From positions 1 to 9,179 of the forward strand of contig JBKEHD010000034.1 in NCBI GenBank assembly GCA_046710445.1: a stretch of 9,179 nt of DNA, in the 5' to 3' direction. The position numbers were made by a program, and so were the translations under genes. The notes beneath the pieces were generated by a model. It did not search any database, was not told where the DNA came from, and saw only the letters and a program-made list of their open reading frames with translations. This document shows, one piece after another, positions 5,971-9,179 of this stretch; position 1 is the stretch's first letter; each line of letters opens with the position of its first letter. The stretch comes from JBKEHD01 sp046710445 (GTDB taxonomy: Bacteria; Pseudomonadota; Alphaproteobacteria; Rickettsiales; Midichloriaceae).

Positions 5971-6127
5971 GCTATGTGGAAGAAGTTAGACAAATGTAAA
6001 TTATTAAAGAGGGTGAGAGAGAGATTCAATTACAATTTCCTATCAAATCGCCAATAAGCTACAAATATCTAAAACCACATTATATAGATATCTTAAATAT
6101 AGAATCGTAAAAATATGCCTTATTTAG
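5971..6127 (+). pseudogene. Serine-recombinase (resolvase) C-terminal HTH remnant
   Basis: Three short pieces in three frames join into one resolvase-like tail. KKLDKCK is read at 5980-6000, IIKEGERE at 6000-6023, and SITISYQIANKLQISKTTLY followed by RYLKYRIV at about 6026-6109, ending at TAG 6125-6127. The string (K)EGxxSIxxIAxxLxISKTTLYRYLK is the typical C-terminal helix-turn-helix of resolvase/invertase proteins (HTH_7 type). No catalytic Ser domain is visible upstream, where the HU gene lies within about 120 bases. It is thus a truncated, frameshifted fossil. The longest single frame is short, so the call rests on motif match alone. Confidence 0.5.
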
Positions 6128-6189
6128 CAATATCTTCAGCCATAACAGCACCTTTATATCACTTATTTCATATAGCCCAATAGTGATTT

Positions 6190-9057
6190 TTATAAATCTT
6201 CTCGAATTATACTGCAGGAAATTTCTATTTTATTACCATCTGCATTATCGAAGCCCAAGAGAGTTCCATAATACTCCGTGCAATCAGTATCAGGGCAACA
6301 CCAATTGTAGGCATCAGTTTGCCAAATAACACTCTCATAACTTCCAAAATGGTTTTTTTCAAAAATTTTGTCTATAAGTCCATCTTTTATCTCAGATTTA
6401 TATTTTTCTGAATTAACAATAAGCTGTGTCCCTAAAGCATCCAATTTAGTACAATATAGTTCTTTACATTTTGTAAAATTCTTACCCATCATAGAGTAAA
6501 TTATTTTATCAGTATAATCCAAAACGTCTGTAAGTATATTATAAAAATCATAAAATATACTTACATAAAAAGCCTTATAAGCTAGCTTATTATTATTAAG
6601 TAAATGTTTTGTTTCGTATGCTATAGTGCCAGTAATGAAAGTTGGTAAAACATAAGTGCCACCACTCTCTTCTTGTTTTGCTACCGTTACACCTCCTTTT
6701 ATAGAATCTGAAATTACTGTATGGACATGTTTTAGTATTATATTGGCACATGATAATTTTGGAAAATAACTGAAAGCCAATGAAACAGCGCATAATAATG
6801 CAGATGTTATTATATCTTCTTCGCTGCTCGGTAGATAATGATTTATTGTCTTAAGGCCTGTTTGCAACAATAATGGTGCTACAGGTTGAGCTGCAATTGG
6901 TATGCAGTGTTGCATGAATGTTTCTTCTGCAATCAACGAAGATCCCATGCAAATGGCGATTGCAATCGTATTATAGCTTCCTATTTGCATACATTTTTGA
7001 TGTATTGCGCTTTCATGCTCAAATAAAACATTGCATGTGTCTTTGTAAAAAGTATTGTTTATAGTGCTGATCGCATATGCAGTGTCAATGTATTGTAACA
7101 TTTGAAATCGTGTTTCAAATGTATTATGATTCCAAGAACCTTCTGTATTTACTTCTAACAATATATATAATTCATTAACATCTATCTGATAAAGCGGCAC
7201 ATTAGTATCAGATTGAAGCGCTGTTTTGCCATTATTATCTTTAGCAGCAAGTATTTTTTCCAAGATACCTTCTTCTTTTCCTTTATCTAATAATATATAA
7301 CTATAGTATATATAACTATAGTGTATAGTATGAGTAATATCCAAATGAAGCGGTGTATTGCCATAGTTATCTTGAACAGCAAGCATTTTTTTCAACAAAG
7401 CTTCTTCACCCTTTGCTTCTTCAAACAATTTCTCAACAATATTTGTATCTTTATTGCAAACAGCCAAATGAAGGGGTGTATCGCCATTTTTATTTTGAGC
7501 AATAAGCATTTTTTCCAACAAAGCTTCTTTACCCTTTACTTCTTCAAACAATTTATCAACAACATTTGTCTGTTTCTTGTAAATAGCCAAATGAAGCGGT
7601 GTATCGCCATTTTTATTTTGAGCAATAAGCATTTTTTTCAACAAAGCTTCTTCACCCTTTGCTTCTTCAAACAATCTCTCAACAAACTCTGTGCGTTCAT
7701 TGTAAATAGCCAAATGAAGCGGTGTATCGCCATCTTTATCTTTAGCAGCAAGCATTTCTTTCAACAAAGCTTCTTTACCCTTTGCTTCTTCAAACAATTT
7801 ATCAACAACATTTGTCTGTTTCTTGTAAATAGCCAAATGAAGCGGTGTATCGCCATTTTTATTTTGAGCAATAAGCATTTTTTTCAACAAAGCTTCTTTA
7901 TCCTTTACTTCTTCAAACAATTTATCAACAATCTTTGTATATTTATTGTAAACAGCTAAATGAAGCGGTGTATAGCCATTTTCATTTTGAGCAATAAGCA
8001 TTTCTTCCAACAAAGCTTCTTTACCCTTTACTTCTTTAAACAATCCCTCAACAAACTCTGTGCGTTCATTGTAAATAGCCAAATGAAGCGGTGTATTGCA
8101 ATTATTATTTTGAGCAACAAACATTTTTTCCAACAAAGCTTGTTCTTTTGCTTTATTTAATAATATATAACTAAATTCTATTTTATTATTAATAATAACC
8201 AAGTGAAGCACTGTATTGCCATTATTATCTTTAGCAGTAAGTATTTTTTTCAACAAACCTTCTTCCTCTGCTTTATCTAAGAATTTATTATGATCTTCTG
8301 TATTCCACTTCTTAACAACATGCTCAAACAGTGTATTGCCATCTTCATTTTTAGTATTTAATATTTTTCCCCAAGCATTTAATTTTTTACCCTCTTGTAA
8401 TAGGGGCGTTATGTTGTTAATTTTTATTTCTTCAGAAAAAAGTTTTTCGAGTATTCCCCATGCAGTAACATCATGATAAAACCTCATCTTATTCAGTATT
8501 TCTGCATATTCTTCATTAGATTTTTCGTTGATATTTTCACCATATTTTTCGCAAGTATTTTTTAAATACTCTGTCGTATATTTTATTTTTTTTTCATTAT
8601 TACTTGATAAATATTTTTGTACGGGATCTATCAATTTTATACCGTAAGGTTTATCATCTTCATCCGTCACTGATATATTAAGATTGTTATTAATAGCATA
8701 TTCATACATCTCATCAGATATATCTCCCTCATTACACGCTATCCCATTCTCAATTTTTATTTTTGTTTGTATATTAATTTTCTCCGGTTCTTCTAGCTCT
8801 ATAAGATCCATCTTGTTTAAACATAACTTTATCAAGCCTTTTAGTGTATCTCTATAATTATCCTTATATTCATACACTGTCCCCTCGTAGCTTAATTTTA
8901 ATGCTTCAGCACTAAATACCACACCAATATCATCGTTCAATATCTTAATATTTGAGTCTTCTTGCTTTGTTTTTTCCCATTCTACTAACGCAGTATCAAA
9001 CTTTTTTCTTACATCTTCATTATTTATCCTATTCTTATTCCATTCGGGCAGTCCCAT
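6190..9057 (-). CDS. Large ankyrin-repeat protein with 41-residue tandem units
   Basis: A 955-residue protein. Residues 1-215 are a charged, mostly helical N-terminal region without recognised domain. Residues about 220-640 hold ankyrin units with the GDTPLHLA core. From about residue 310 to 590 they repeat every 41 residues rather than 33, because each carries an extra KEALLKKML-type helical insert between the second helix and the next turn. The Ala of HLA falls at 327, 368, 409, 450, 491 and 532. Outer units are more degenerate. Residues about 640-955 are a unique C-terminal domain with hydrophobic stretches (near AIAICMGSSLIAEE and IITSALLCAVSLAFSYF) and a Cys group WCCPDTDC near the end. 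ATG 9055-9057 has GGAG (9066-9069 on the + strand) 8 bases before it. Ankyrin proteins of intracellular bacteria are often secreted effectors; that is inference here, as no signal is seen. The frame is intact throughout. Confidence 0.87.
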   Translation of the reverse strand: MGLPEWNKNRINNEDVRKKFDTALVEWEKTKQEDSNIKILNDDIGVVFSAEALKLSYEGTVYEYKDNYRDTLKGLIKLCLNKMDLIELEEPEKINIQTKIKIENGIACNEGDISDEMYEYAINNNLNISVTDEDDKPYGIKLIDPVQKYLSSNNEKKIKYTTEYLKNTCEKYGENINEKSNEEYAEILNKMRFYHDVTAWGILEKLFSEEIKINNITPLLQEGKKLNAWGKILNTKNEDGNTLFEHVVKKWNTEDHNKFLDKAEEEGLLKKILTAKDNNGNTVLHLVIINNKIEFSYILLNKAKEQALLEKMFVAQNNNCNTPLHLAIYNERTEFVEGLFKEVKGKEALLEEMLIAQNENGYTPLHLAVYNKYTKIVDKLFEEVKDKEALLKKMLIAQNKNGDTPLHLAIYKKQTNVVDKLFEEAKGKEALLKEMLAAKDKDGDTPLHLAIYNERTEFVERLFEEAKGEEALLKKMLIAQNKNGDTPLHLAIYKKQTNVVDKLFEEVKGKEALLEKMLIAQNKNGDTPLHLAVCNKDTNIVEKLFEEAKGEEALLKKMLAVQDNYGNTPLHLDITHTIHYSYIYYSYILLDKGKEEGILEKILAAKDNNGKTALQSDTNVPLYQIDVNELYILLEVNTEGSWNHNTFETRFQMLQYIDTAYAISTINNTFYKDTCNVLFEHESAIHQKCMQIGSYNTIAIAICMGSSLIAEETFMQHCIPIAAQPVAPLLLQTGLKTINHYLPSSEEDIITSALLCAVSLAFSYFPKLSCANIILKHVHTVISDSIKGGVTVAKQEESGGTYVLPTFITGTIAYETKHLLNNNKLAYKAFYVSIFYDFYNILTDVLDYTDKIIYSMMGKNFTKCKELYCTKLDALGTQLIVNSEKYKSEIKDGLIDKIFEKNHFGSYESVIWQTDAYNWCCPDTDCTEYYGTLLGFDNADGNKIEISCSIIREDL
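7294..7322. repeat. 15-bp in-frame tandem duplication in the ankyrin gene
   Basis: TATATAACTATAGT occurs at 7294-7307 and again at 7309-7322. It adds five codons and produces the YSYIYYSYIL stretch in the eighth unit of the ankyrin array, lengthening that unit without breaking the frame. Confidence 0.8.
7339..8200 (-). repeat. 123-bp tandem repeats inside the large ankyrin gene
   Basis: The segment read on the + strand as AGCCAAATGAAG and its variants recurs at 7339, 7462, 7585, 7708, 7831, 7954 and 8077, exactly 123 bases apart. A further copy follows 120 bases on, at 8197. Bases 7539-7652 and 7785-7898 are identical over 114 bp, two periods apart. Confidence 0.92.
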
Positions 9058-9108
9058 CTCTAGTGCTCCAAACTCATTGAAATACGGCGTTTCATATATC
9101 TGAAATAT

Positions 9109-9138
9109 AGTGTAAAATTAGCTAAAATATTTTTACAA
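9109..9138 (-). promoter_or_regulatory. Possible promoter of the large ankyrin gene
   Basis: On the - strand TTGTAA (9133-9138) and TACACT (9109-9114) are separated by 18 bases, about 51 bases before the ATG. The boxes are imperfect and the region is AT-rich, so chance matches are likely. The rest of the window to 9179 shows no other gene. Confidence 0.3.
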
Positions 9139-9179
9139 TTGGGTGTATATAGTGGCTATAAAATATAAAGTTACCTTAA

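Noticed and set aside
6158..6187. Inverted repeat ATCACT/AGTGAT just past the large ankyrin gene stop
   Set aside because: The stem is short with a bulge and long loop. The T run follows on the + strand, not in the direction of the ankyrin gene, so it is a poor terminator for it.
7321..8160. Long + strand open frames with repeated KRCIAIFILSNKHFFQQSFF-like sequence
   Set aside because: They are the antisense of the 123-bp ankyrin repeats. The - strand frame has clear GDTPLHLA units over the full 955 residues, and the repeat keeps the opposite frame open.
7339..8200. Regularly spaced repeats as a CRISPR array
   Set aside because: The period is 123 bp, there are no spacers distinct from repeats, and the array is in frame inside a coding region; no cas genes are near.

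Overview
This strongly AT-rich window looks like a piece of an intracellular bacterium, most likely a Rickettsiales-type alphaproteobacterial symbiont. The reasons are base composition, an alphaproteobacterial-style tyrosyl-tRNA synthetase end, two ankyrin-repeat proteins, a HU-like protein, and several decayed transposase or recombinase remnants packed between few genes. The order is an inference; genus cannot be decided from this sequence.

Layout. Bases 1-1241 are a compact housekeeping pair on the + strand: the 3' end of tyrS (cut by the window edge), then an Mrp/ApbC-like P-loop ATPase whose GTG start overlaps the tyrS stop. A candidate AT-rich terminator and a good promoter precede a small phage-like conserved protein (1355-1834, TTG start). 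Next is an ankyrin-like protein with unusual 30-residue repeats (1887-3320). A frameshifted remnant of similar repeats follows it (3320-3602).

Bases 3634-4328 are an IS6-family element with clear terminal inverted repeats. Its transposase has lost the segment carrying the first catalytic Asp. Its right end lies a few bases beyond the stop of a convergent, intact M48-type membrane metalloprotease (4336-5100, - strand). An IS903-like end and a broken IS5-family transposase N-terminus (about 5162-5460) lie just upstream of the protease. A perfect 11-bp-stem hairpin follows, then a divergent HU-family gene (5577-5852, - strand). Between HU and the last gene is what appears to be the C-terminal helix-turn-helix of a serine recombinase, broken across three frames (about 5971-6127).

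Bases 6190-9057 (- strand) encode a 955-residue ankyrin protein built on exact 123-bp (41-residue) tandem units, with a hydrophobic, Cys-containing C-terminal domain of unknown role.

How the parts relate. The tyrS-mrp pair is core metabolism. The remainder reads as an accessory zone shaped by insertion sequences. The two ankyrin proteins are candidates for host-directed or protein-binding factors, but no secretion signal is proven. I see no convincing multi-gene defence or biosynthetic system. The most distinctive features are the two non-standard ankyrin architectures (30 and 41 residues), the signs of recent recombination in the larger one, and the layered gene remnants.
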